A DNA stretch of 64,000 nucleotides. Source: Oscillibacter valericigenes (GTDB lineage Bacteria; Bacillota; Clostridia; Oscillospirales; Oscillospiraceae). The position numbers were made by a program, and so were the translations under genes. The DNA lies in the NCBI RefSeq assembly GCF_016902445.1, contig NZ_JACSNX010000001.1, positions 124,001-188,000 of the forward strand, written 5' to 3'. Below the pieces are notes generated by a model that worked only from the letters and a program-made list of their open reading frames with translations, searched no databases and was not told the origin of the DNA. Positions 32,664 through 39,745 of this stretch are shown here, piece after piece (within the stretch, counting starts at the first letter, position 1; each line of letters opens with the position of its first letter).

Positions 32664-33527
32664 TCACCGCCCGGTCCGGAATCTCCGGTACTCCGTGGGC
32701 GTGAGACCGATGTATTTGGAGAAGATGCGGGAGAAATAGCTGGCGTCCTCAAACCCCACCGCCTCGGCGATGGTCTGAACGGAGTCCAGGGAGTTCACCA
32801 GCCGCATCTGAGCCTCCCCGATCCGGCGGCGCAGGACATACTGCTTCAGGCTGTAGCCCGTCTTCTGCCGGAACATGTGGGAGAGGTGATAGGGGCTCAG
32901 GTAGAACAGATGCCCCAGCTGCTCGATGGAGCAGTCCTCGGCGTAGTGCTGGTCGATGTAGCGGGCCACCCGGCCGAAGGTGGAGTCCGCCTGAGTGACA
33001 TACGCTTCCTTCCGCCCTGCCGTCATCCGCCGGACCAGCTCCAGCGACGCCAGCATCAGGTACTGGCACAGGGTCTGAAACCCCTCCTCCCGTTCGGCAG
33101 CGTAGCGGTCCATCTGGCAGAACAGCTGCTTCAGATCGGAAAACTGCTCCGGCTGGTGGAACAGCGGGCTCAGCCCCCGGGACAGGAACTGGTGCGGCGG
33201 CAGATCCGGCAGCTGCAGGTTCCCGATGGCCACGCACAAGGTCTGGTAGGGCTGGTCTGCCTGGGGGAACTCGTCATGGAGCGCGCCGCCGTTGCACAGC
33301 ACCACATCCCCCGCAGATACCTCGTACCGGCAGAGATCCACGGCGTAGTGGCCGCTGCCCTTCAGGATCAGCAGCACCTCCGCCAGATCCTCGTGGCTGT
33401 GCATCAGCGTGGCGTGCTCACCCTCTGTCCAGTCGTAATAGCAGATGTAGGCCACATAGGGGCGATTCGGCGGGAGCGTCTCCGCCTCCTGCCGGGAGAA
33501 TACCCCCCGCTGCCGATTCAGTTCCAT
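32664..33527 (-). CDS. AraC-family transcriptional regulator
   Basis: A 287-residue regulator with an N-terminal cupin sensor (MHSHEDLAEVLLILKGSGHYAVD...GDVVLCNGGALHDEFP, about residues 40-100) and a C-terminal double helix-turn-helix (about 185-287: CSIEQLGHLFYLSPYHLSHMFRQKTGYSLKQYVLRRRIGEA, then TIAEAVGFEDASYFSRIFSKYIGLTPTEYRR). This layout is common in regulators of sugar uptake. ATG 33527 (AGGAG, seven bases) is chosen; the open frame upstream is chance coding opposite vanR. The next gene downstream, an orphan sugar-binding lipoprotein, is a possible target. Confidence 0.92.
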   Translation of the reverse strand: MELNRQRGVFSRQEAETLPPNRPYVAYICYYDWTEGEHATLMHSHEDLAEVLLILKGSGHYAVDLCRYEVSAGDVVLCNGGALHDEFPQADQPYQTLCVAIGNLQLPDLPPHQFLSRGLSPLFHQPEQFSDLKQLFCQMDRYAAEREEGFQTLCQYLMLASLELVRRMTAGRKEAYVTQADSTFGRVARYIDQHYAEDCSIEQLGHLFYLSPYHLSHMFRQKTGYSLKQYVLRRRIGEAQMRLVNSLDSVQTIAEAVGFEDASYFSRIFSKYIGLTPTEYRRFRTGR

Positions 33528-33716
33528 CGCTTTTCTCCTCTCTCCGCCAAAAAGTGCGGGCCGCGTCTGTGTCCCGGGCCTCCGCCCGGGATATCCGCAA
33601 AAAAGTCCGGACCGCTCCGTTCTCATTATGGGGGCACGGAGCACGCCTGTCAAGGGCCGGCATCCCCGGGGGCTCCGAAGCAGGACTTGGCTCTTTCCTT
33701 TCCGCTTCCGGTGTGG

Positions 33717-33722
33717 TATGAT
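33717..33722 (+). promoter_or_regulatory. Extended -10 element ahead of vanR
   Basis: TATGAT at 33717-33722 with TG one base before it (33714-33715). No good -35 was found at 16-18 bp, as is usual for activator-dependent or extended -10 promoters. Confidence 0.5.
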
Positions 33723-33791
33723 AGCGGCAGTACGGCGGTCGGTCCCGCCGCGGCAGGGGGCGTTTCCGCTCTCTTGGAAAGCAGGGTGACT

Positions 33792-34487
33792 ATGGAGACT
33801 CACATTTTGGTGGTGGATGACGAGACCGCCATCGCGGACCTGGTGGAGGTCTGCCTGAAAAACGAGGGCTTTGCGGTCCACAAATGCAATAACGCCGCAG
33901 ATGCCCTGGTCTGTGTCCGGCGGCAGCGGCTGGATCTGGCCATTCTGGACGTGATGCTGCCGGATATGGACGGGTTCACCCTCTGCCAGCGGATCCGGGA
34001 GGACCACCTGTTCCCCATCCTCATGCTGACGGCCCGGGTGGAGGACACGGACAAGATCATGGGGCTGACCCTGGGAGCAGACGACTACATCACCAAGCCC
34101 TTCAGCCCGCTGGAGCTGGTTGCCCGGGTCAAGACCCAGCTGCGGCGCTACACCCGGTACAACACCGGGGAGGCGGCGCCCCGGGAGATCGCGGAGCACG
34201 ACTTCCGGGGGCTGCAGATCTCCAAAACCACCCACAAATGCGTCCTGTTCGGGGAAGAGCTGTCCCTGACGCCCCTGGAGTTCTCCATCCTCTGGTACCT
34301 CTGCGACCACCGGGGGCAGGTGGTGTCCAGTGAGGAGCTGTTCGAGGCGGTGTGGGGCGAGAAATTCATGGACAGCAACAATACCGTCATGAGCCACATC
34401 GCCCGCCTGCGGGAGAAGATGCACGAGCCCAGCCGCAGGCCGAAGTTCATCAAAACTGTCTGGGGGGTGGGGTATACCATTGAGTAA
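33792..34487 (+). CDS. vanR: VanR-type response regulator (OmpR/PhoB family)
   Basis: A 231-residue regulator: receiver domain with the acidic pair D9-D10, phospho-acceptor D53 in AILDVMLPDMDG and K102 in YITKPFSPLELVARVK, then a winged-helix OmpR domain (LTPLEFSILWYLCDHRGQVVSSEELFEAVWGEKF...NTVMSHIARLREKM). The LFEAVWGEKF...NTVMSHIARLREK block is typical of VanR proteins. Its stop overlaps the vanS TTG start by 8 bp. With vanS, vanG and vanXY it forms a VanG-type cluster. It would activate the cluster when VanS senses a glycopeptide or wall stress. Confidence 0.9.
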   Translation: METHILVVDDETAIADLVEVCLKNEGFAVHKCNNAADALVCVRRQRLDLAILDVMLPDMDGFTLCQRIREDHLFPILMLTARVEDTDKIMGLTLGADDYITKPFSPLELVARVKTQLRRYTRYNTGEAAPREIAEHDFRGLQISKTTHKCVLFGEELSLTPLEFSILWYLCDHRGQVVSSEELFEAVWGEKFMDSNNTVMSHIARLREKMHEPSRRPKFIKTVWGVGYTIE

Positions 34488-35589
34488 GGATCAGCGCACG
34501 CCCCTGTCGGACCGGGCGCGGGGCCGGGCCCTGCGGACCTGGGGCTTTTACCTGCTGGCGCTGACCGCCTGGGTGACGGTGGTGCTGCTCCTGGCCTTTC
34601 TGGGGTATCTGGTGTGCAGCGCCATCACCTGGTATGACCCCCTGAGTCCCCTCTACCTGTTTTTGAACTGGGTGCGGGATTACTTCGTCTTTGTATGCGC
34701 CCTGGTGGTCCTGGCCGGCTGGGTGGTGATCAGCTACTTCTTCATTGCCAGGCCCGTGGGGCAGGTGGAGGCCATGGCTCAGGCGGCGGAGCGGCTGGCC
34801 GCCCCCGGCGAGGAGTCCATCCATCTGCCGGCGGGGCTGGAGGAGGTGGAGGTCCAGCTGAACGCCGCCCGGGAGCGGGCGCTGCGGGACGCCCGGGCCG
34901 CCCGGGCGGCGGAGCAGCGGAAAAATGACCTGGTGGTCTACCTGGCCCACGACCTGAAGACGCCCCTCACCAGCGTCATCGGCTATCTGACGCTGCTGCG
35001 GGATGAGCCCCAGCTCTCGCCGGAGCTGCGGGCCCGGTACACCCATATCGCCCTGGAGAAGGCGGAGCGGCTGGAGGACCTGATCAACGAGTTCTTCGAC
35101 ATCACCCGCTTCAATCTCACCCACCTGGAGCTGGAGAAGCAGCCCACGGACCTGACGAGGATGCTCCAGCAGGTGGTCAGCGAATTCCAGCCCATGCTGG
35201 CGGAGGCGGACCTCACCTGCCGCCTGGACCTGCCGGAGAAGCTGCTGTGCCCCTGCGACGGGGAGAAGCTCTCCCGGGTGTTCGACAACCTGCTGCGCAA
35301 CGCCTCCTATTACAGCCTTCCCGGCACGGAGGTGCACATCGCCGGCGGCAGCGACGGCGAGACCATCACGCTGACCTTCACCAACGCCGGCAAAACCATT
35401 CCCCAGGAGAAGCTGGACCGGATCTTCGAGCAGTTCTTCCGGCTGGACAGCTCCCGCGCCACCCGCACGGGTGGCGCGGGCCTTGGCTTGGCCATAGCCA
35501 AGGAGATCGTGGAGCTCCACGGCGGCACCATCCGGGCGGAGAGCGCCCACGACACCGTGACCTTCACCGTGTGCCTGCCGGCGTCGTAA
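34480..35589 (+). CDS. vanS: VanS-type sensor histidine kinase
   Basis: A 369-residue kinase with two membrane helices (about 22-48 and 68-90) around a very short external loop, a HAMP-like linker, the dimerisation helix with H157 in YLAHDLKTPLTSVIGYLTLL, and an ATPase domain (N-box DNLLRNASYYS, G-boxes FEQFFRLDSSRATRTGGAGLGLAIAKEIVELHGG). The LAHDLKTPLTSVIGYL block and the small sensor loop are those of VanS from VanB/VanG-like clusters. It starts with TTG inside the end of vanR, showing translational coupling. The ligand gene vanG begins about 130 bp downstream, leaving room for the vanG promoter. Confidence 0.9.
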   Translation: MSKDQRTPLSDRARGRALRTWGFYLLALTAWVTVVLLLAFLGYLVCSAITWYDPLSPLYLFLNWVRDYFVFVCALVVLAGWVVISYFFIARPVGQVEAMAQAAERLAAPGEESIHLPAGLEEVEVQLNAARERALRDARAARAAEQRKNDLVVYLAHDLKTPLTSVIGYLTLLRDEPQLSPELRARYTHIALEKAERLEDLINEFFDITRFNLTHLELEKQPTDLTRMLQQVVSEFQPMLAEADLTCRLDLPEKLLCPCDGEKLSRVFDNLLRNASYYSLPGTEVHIAGGSDGETITLTFTNAGKTIPQEKLDRIFEQFFRLDSSRATRTGGAGLGLAIAKEIVELHGGTIRAESAHDTVTFTVCLPAS

Positions 35590-35719
35590 GAAAATCGCAA
35601 GGATTTCACAATCACTTTGCAGGAACTCCGCATGGAAACCCGCAGATAAAAACCGCCTTGTTCTGGTACGATCTTCGTATCAAAACAAGGCGGTTTCCGT
35701 CATATGGGGAGGTATTTCC

Positions 35720-36763
35720 ATGAAGACGATCCTGTTTCTCTTCGGCGGCTGCTCCACGGAATATGAGGTATCCCTGCAGTCCGCCCACGCCGTGCTGCAG
35801 GCGCTGGACCACAGCCGGTACACGCCGCTGGCCGTGGGCATCACCCGGGAGGGCCGCTGGCTGCGGTACGGCGGCCCCCTGTTCCATCTGGAGACCGGGG
35901 ACTGGGAGGCCCAGCCGGACTGCGTGCCCTGTGCTCTTTCCCTGGACCGGGGAGACCTGCGGCTCCTGTGGCTGGATGGGTCCGGCAGGAGCGAACCCTT
36001 CGACGCGGCATTTCCCGTCCTCCACGGCAAAAACGGCGAGGACGGCACCGTCCAGGGCCTGCTGGAGCTGATCGGCGCCCCCATCATCGGCTGCGGGGCC
36101 CTGTCCAGCGCCCTGTGCATGGACAAGGACCGCTCCCACAAGCTGGCGGCCCTGGCCGGGGTGCGGGTGCCCAGGGGCCACCTGTTCCGCCGGGGCGATG
36201 ACGCCGGTGAGATCGCCCGGGCGGCGGAGGCGCTGGGCTATCCCCTGTTCGTGAAGCCCGTGCGGTCCGGGTCCTCCTTCGGCGTCTCCAGAGTCGCCGC
36301 GCCGGAGCATTTGGCCGCCGCCGCGGAAGAGGCCTTCCGCCACGACCGGGAGATCCTGCTGGAAGAGGCCGTGCCCGGCTTTGAGGTGAGCTGCGCCATT
36401 CTGGGCAGCACCGCCCTGACCGTGGGTGCCGTGGCGGAGTTCCAGGTGGAGGGCGGCTTCATCGACTACGGCGAAAAATATGCCGACGGCGGGACCCTGC
36501 GGATCTACTGCCCCGCCCGGATCCCCCCGGAGAAGGCCACAGAGATCCAGGAGACCGCCAAGCGGATCTACCGCTGCCTGGACTGCCGGGTGTTCGCCCG
36601 GGTGGACCTGTTCCTGACCCCCTGGGGGGAGCTCGTCTTCAACGAGGTGAACACCATCCCCGGCTGCACGCCCCACAGCTGTTATCCCGGTATGATGCAG
36701 GCCATCGGCCTGGACTTCCAGACCCTGGTGAGCCGGCTGGTGGAACTGGGGGTGGAGGCATGA
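35720..36763 (+). CDS. vanG: D-alanine--D-serine (VanG-type) ligase
   Basis: A 347-residue ATP-grasp ligase. The opening FGGCSTEYEVSLQSA, the block FPVLHGKNGEDGTVQGLLEL, ALSSALCMDKDRSHKLAALAG and VFNEVNTIPG (308-315) are the D-Ala-D-X ligase signatures. E252-K253-Y254 sits in the omega-loop region where VanC/VanG-type D-Ala-D-Ser ligases have EKY. Replacing the terminal D-Ala of peptidoglycan precursors by D-Ser lowers vancomycin binding. It is followed by vanXY with a 4-bp overlap and preceded by vanRS. Confirmed D-Ser specificity needs enzymology; a second housekeeping Ddl would be expected elsewhere. Confidence 0.9.
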   Translation: MKTILFLFGGCSTEYEVSLQSAHAVLQALDHSRYTPLAVGITREGRWLRYGGPLFHLETGDWEAQPDCVPCALSLDRGDLRLLWLDGSGRSEPFDAAFPVLHGKNGEDGTVQGLLELIGAPIIGCGALSSALCMDKDRSHKLAALAGVRVPRGHLFRRGDDAGEIARAAEALGYPLFVKPVRSGSSFGVSRVAAPEHLAAAAEEAFRHDREILLEEAVPGFEVSCAILGSTALTVGAVAEFQVEGGFIDYGEKYADGGTLRIYCPARIPPEKATEIQETAKRIYRCLDCRVFARVDLFLTPWGELVFNEVNTIPGCTPHSCYPGMMQAIGLDFQTLVSRLVELGVEA

Positions 36764-37512
36764 GGACCGTACGCCTTCCCCGGGAGAAGAGCCGGACCGG
36801 CCCCCTGGTGCTGGTGAACCGGCAGCACCCCCTCCACCCCGGCGGTCCTGTCGATCTCACCGCCGTGGACAGCCGCCATCCGGACATCCTGCTGGACCGG
36901 CGGGCCGCCCAGCTGCTGGCCGCCTGCGTCCGGAAGGCGGGCGGCGGGGCGGAGATCGTCCCCGTCTCCGGCTGGCGGAGCCAGGCGGAACAGCAGCGGA
37001 TCTGGGACGACACCCTGGCGGAGAGCGGCGCAGACTTCACGCAAAAGTATGTGGCGCTTCCCGGGTGCAGCGAGCATCAGACGGGCCTTGCCATCGACCT
37101 GGGCAAGGCCGCCGACGAGATCGACTTCATCCGGCCTGACTTCCCCTACGACGGGATCTGCGGCGCCTTCCGGCGGACGGCGGCTGCCTACGGCTTCATC
37201 GAGCGCTACCAGCGGGGCAAGGAGGCCCTTACCGGCATCGCCCCGGAGCCCTGGCACTTCCGCTACGTGGGCACGCCCCACGCCCTGCTGATGGAGGCCA
37301 ACGGACTGTGCCTGGAGGAGTACGGCGATTTTCTGCGGCAGGGGCCCCGCACCTGTGCCCTGCCGGGCGGGCAGCGGGCCCGGGTCTTCTGCGTCCCCTG
37401 CACAGGAGAGGAGACGGAGATCCGTCTGCCGGATTCCTGCTGCCAGATCTCCGGCGACAACGCCGGCGGGTTCATCGTCACCGTCTGGGAGCAGCTGCCC
37501 CTCCCGGGCTGA
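36760..37512 (+). CDS. vanXY: VanXY-type D,D-dipeptidase/carboxypeptidase
   Basis: A 250-residue zinc peptidase of the VanY/DacB M15 family. The active site is visible: R73 in SGWRSQAEQQ, zinc ligands H106 and D113 in CSEHQTGLAIDLG, catalytic E163 and the third ligand H166 in EPWHFRYVG. There is no signal peptide or membrane anchor, and the size and the blocks KYVALPG and IDFIRPDFPYDGIC resemble VanXY of VanC/VanG clusters, a cytosolic enzyme that removes normal D-Ala-D-Ala ends. A membrane VanY is therefore less likely. It overlaps vanG by ATGA. No vanT serine racemase follows; the next gene is on the other strand. Confidence 0.85.
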   Translation: MRTVRLPREKSRTGPLVLVNRQHPLHPGGPVDLTAVDSRHPDILLDRRAAQLLAACVRKAGGGAEIVPVSGWRSQAEQQRIWDDTLAESGADFTQKYVALPGCSEHQTGLAIDLGKAADEIDFIRPDFPYDGICGAFRRTAAAYGFIERYQRGKEALTGIAPEPWHFRYVGTPHALLMEANGLCLEEYGDFLRQGPRTCALPGGQRARVFCVPCTGEETEIRLPDSCCQISGDNAGGFIVTVWEQLPLPG

Positions 37513-37533
37513 ATCGGCCTGCGATGCGGAAAT

Positions 37534-37582
37534 GCGCGGACAGCGGACAACTCCCGATTTGAGAGACGCCCGCTGTCCGCGC
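37534..37582. terminator. Hairpin between vanXY and the convergent larA-like gene
   Basis: GCGCGGACAGCGG (37534-37546) and CCGCTGTCCGCGC (37570-37582) form a perfect 13-bp stem with a 23-nt loop. There is no clear T-tract. Confidence 0.5.
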
Positions 37583-37598
37583 CGGTGCATATCAGCGA

Positions 37599-38861
37599 TC
37601 AGATCTCCGCCGTGCAGACCGGCAGGGTGGAGCCGCCGTAGGGCATGGCCAGGACCGTGGCCCCGGGCCCGCACTTCTGTACAGCAGCCGCGTAGGCCTC
37701 CTCCACTGTGTGGAAGGGCGTCATGAACAGGGAGCGGACCAGGTCGTCGTCCAGGTCGGACACCAGGTAGATGTCCGCTTTCTCCAGCACCAGGGCGATG
37801 GCCGCCGCCTTATGGCCGCCCAGCCGGAACTCCCGCTGGATGCGCTCCACCAGGGATCCCGGCGTGGGAGCGGAGGTCATCCACTCCTCGAACACCTTCT
37901 CCCCCAGCCCCTCCTTACAGGAGCCGATCAGAACCACCACGCCGCCGTCCTTCACCGCGTGCTTGGCGTTGTCCAGGGCCTTCTGGGTCTGGTACAGGTT
38001 CAGATCCTTGGGGGCGCCCCCCTGGGACACCAGCACGATGTCCGCCCGGGCGGGGATCTCCTTGCGGTAGAGCGTGTCCAGGAAGGCGCAGCCCGCCCGG
38101 TGGGCAGCCGTCACGTCCCCGGCCACGGCCCGGATGATCTCCTTGTGGGCGTCCAGCACCACGTTCAGGATGAAATCCACCCCCACCATGGCGGCGGCCT
38201 CCTCCAGATCCTCCCGCACCGGGTTGCCCGCCAGCTTGCCGGCACGGGCGTCCGCCTCCACCATCCGGCTGTGATTGGACTGGATGGCCGCCCGGGTGGA
38301 GACGCCGGGCATGATGGCCTTGGCGCCGCCGGAGTAGCCGGCGAAGTAGTGGTACTCGATATTGCCCAGGCAGATCCGCCGGTCCGCCTCCGCCACCCGG
38401 CGGTCGATGTCCACCGGCGTGCCCCGGGCGGTGACGCCCACATGGACGCAGTCCGTCACATCGGAGTCCACACAGGTGATCTGGGCGAAGGCCTGCTCCC
38501 CCGCCAGATGGCGCTGCTCCGCCTCCGTATGGGGCCGATGGCTGCCCAGGGCGAAGACCAGGGTGATGTCCTCCGGCCGGACGCCGGCGCTGTACAGCTC
38601 CTCCAGCAGCGGGGGCATCACCACCCAGGTGGGCATGGGGCGTGTGATGTCGCTGGTGACGATGGCGATCTTCTCCCCCGGGCGGACCAGGTCCCGCAGA
38701 CGCGGCGTGCCGATGGGCGATGCCAGCGCCTGCCGCACCGCCGCTTCCCCTGTCACAGGGGCCGCGATCTCGTTGGGCTCCAGCACGCCCAGCAGCGCCT
38801 CCTCCGGGACAGCTACCCGCTGGCTCCGGGTACCGATCTTGAATTCCAGTTCTCGCTCCAT
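37599..38861 (-). CDS. larA: LarA-family nickel-pincer racemase
   Basis: A 420-residue enzyme of the lactate racemase family. LarA uses a nickel-pincer nucleotide to epimerise alpha-hydroxy acids. Family blocks: VTSDITRPMPTWVVMPPLLEEL, FALGSHRPHTEAEQ, GNIEYHYFAGYSGGAKAIMPGVS, and VLVSQGGAPKDLNLYQTQKALDNA. ATG 38861, eight bases after AAGGAG, is the likely start. The cofactor genes larB, larC and larE are not in the window. The family is broad (lactate, malate, sugar acids), so lactate is only one option. It is convergent with the van cluster; a wall-precursor link is inference. Confidence 0.85.
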   Translation of the reverse strand: MERELEFKIGTRSQRVAVPEEALLGVLEPNEIAAPVTGEAAVRQALASPIGTPRLRDLVRPGEKIAIVTSDITRPMPTWVVMPPLLEELYSAGVRPEDITLVFALGSHRPHTEAEQRHLAGEQAFAQITCVDSDVTDCVHVGVTARGTPVDIDRRVAEADRRICLGNIEYHYFAGYSGGAKAIMPGVSTRAAIQSNHSRMVEADARAGKLAGNPVREDLEEAAAMVGVDFILNVVLDAHKEIIRAVAGDVTAAHRAGCAFLDTLYRKEIPARADIVLVSQGGAPKDLNLYQTQKALDNAKHAVKDGGVVVLIGSCKEGLGEKVFEEWMTSAPTPGSLVERIQREFRLGGHKAAAIALVLEKADIYLVSDLDDDLVRSLFMTPFHTVEEAYAAAVQKCGPGATVLAMPYGGSTLPVCTAEI

Positions 38862-38992
38862 TCCATCTTCTCCTTCCCGCGTCTTCCCACCGGCGGACAC
38901 GCCGCCGGGCAATATGCCTTTCCTATTCACTATACCGGTATCGGCATGGCTTGTCAACCGGTGCCCGCAGGCAAAAAAGTTTCCCCGTCCCC

Positions 38993-39021
38993 TTGACAGA
39001 CGTGTGGACTTCGTGTATTAT
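38993..39021 (+). promoter_or_regulatory. Promoter of the TetR-family gene
   Basis: Consensus TTGACA (38993-38998) and TATTAT (39016-39021) with a 17-bp spacer. Confidence 0.8.
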
Positions 39022-39045
39022 AACGATGTTATATAACGCTGTTAT
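39020..39045. promoter_or_regulatory. Tandem operator palindromes
   Basis: ATAACGATGTTAT (39020-39032) and ATAACGCTGTTAT (39033-39045) are back-to-back copies of ATAAC-NNT-GTTAT. The first overlaps the end of the -10 box of the TetR-family gene: a strong candidate for its autorepression site. Confidence 0.72.
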
Positions 39046-39058
39046 ATCAGGAGGGCTT

Positions 39059-39673
39059 ATGGGTGAAGAGACTTCGACGCTGGAACAGATCCAGCAGGCA
39101 GCCGTACAGGAGTTTCTGGACAAGGGCTTTCGGGGGGCCTCCCTGCGGCAGATCGTGAAGAATGCCGGCGTCACCACCGGGGCCTTCTACGGCTACTTCT
39201 CCAGCAAGGAGGCGCTGTTCGCCTCCATCGTGGAACCCCATGCCGCCGCCATCATGGGCCGATTCATGCAGACCCAGACGGAGTTTGCCGCACTGCCGGC
39301 AGCGGAACAGCCCAGCCACATGGGGGTGGAGTCCTCCGCCTGCGTGGACTGGATGGTGGACTACATGTACCGGCACTCCGTACCGGTGAAGCTGCTGCTC
39401 TGCCGGGCCGAGGGAACGCCTTATGAGCATTTCGTCCACAACATGGTGGAGGTCGAGGTGGAGGCCACCGAGCAATACATCCAGGTCCTGCGGCAGCTGG
39501 GCCGGAATGTGCCGGAGCTGGACCATCAGCTGTGCCATATCATCGCCAGCGGTATGTTCAGCGCCGTGTTCGAAGTCATGGTCCACGACATGCCGTATGA
39601 CCACGCCAAGCAGTATATCCGGCAGCTGCGGGAATTCTACATGGCTGGATGGCAAAAATTGATGGGGGAGTGA
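39059..39673 (+). CDS. TetR-family transcriptional regulator
   Basis: A 204-residue repressor: N-terminal helix-turn-helix (LEQIQQAAVQEFLDKGFRGASLRQIVKNAGVTTGAFYGYFSSKEALF, residues 8-54) and a helical ligand domain with several buried Cys/Met/Trp residues. ATG 39059 with AGGAGGG four bases before is the start. A tandem palindrome in its own promoter is the probable operator. The gene runs toward a two-subunit ABC exporter 72 bp further on, so both may be one unit induced by a toxic compound. Confidence 0.92.
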   Translation: MGEETSTLEQIQQAAVQEFLDKGFRGASLRQIVKNAGVTTGAFYGYFSSKEALFASIVEPHAAAIMGRFMQTQTEFAALPAAEQPSHMGVESSACVDWMVDYMYRHSVPVKLLLCRAEGTPYEHFVHNMVEVEVEATEQYIQVLRQLGRNVPELDHQLCHIIASGMFSAVFEVMVHDMPYDHAKQYIRQLREFYMAGWQKLMGE

Positions 39674-39692
39674 CCCTCATCTTTTTTGGCCA

Positions 39693-39714
39693 ATAGTTAG
39701 TTGTAGCTAACTAT
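39693..39714. promoter_or_regulatory. Second, different palindrome upstream of the ABC exporter
   Basis: ATAGTTAG (39693-39700) and CTAACTAT (39707-39714) around TTGTAG form a near-perfect operator-like repeat. It differs from the TetR-type palindrome and resembles MarR-family sites (TTAGTTG...CTAA). Confidence 0.5.
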
Positions 39715-39745
39715 CGGCGGATACAATCTGCAAGGAGGGATCTTT

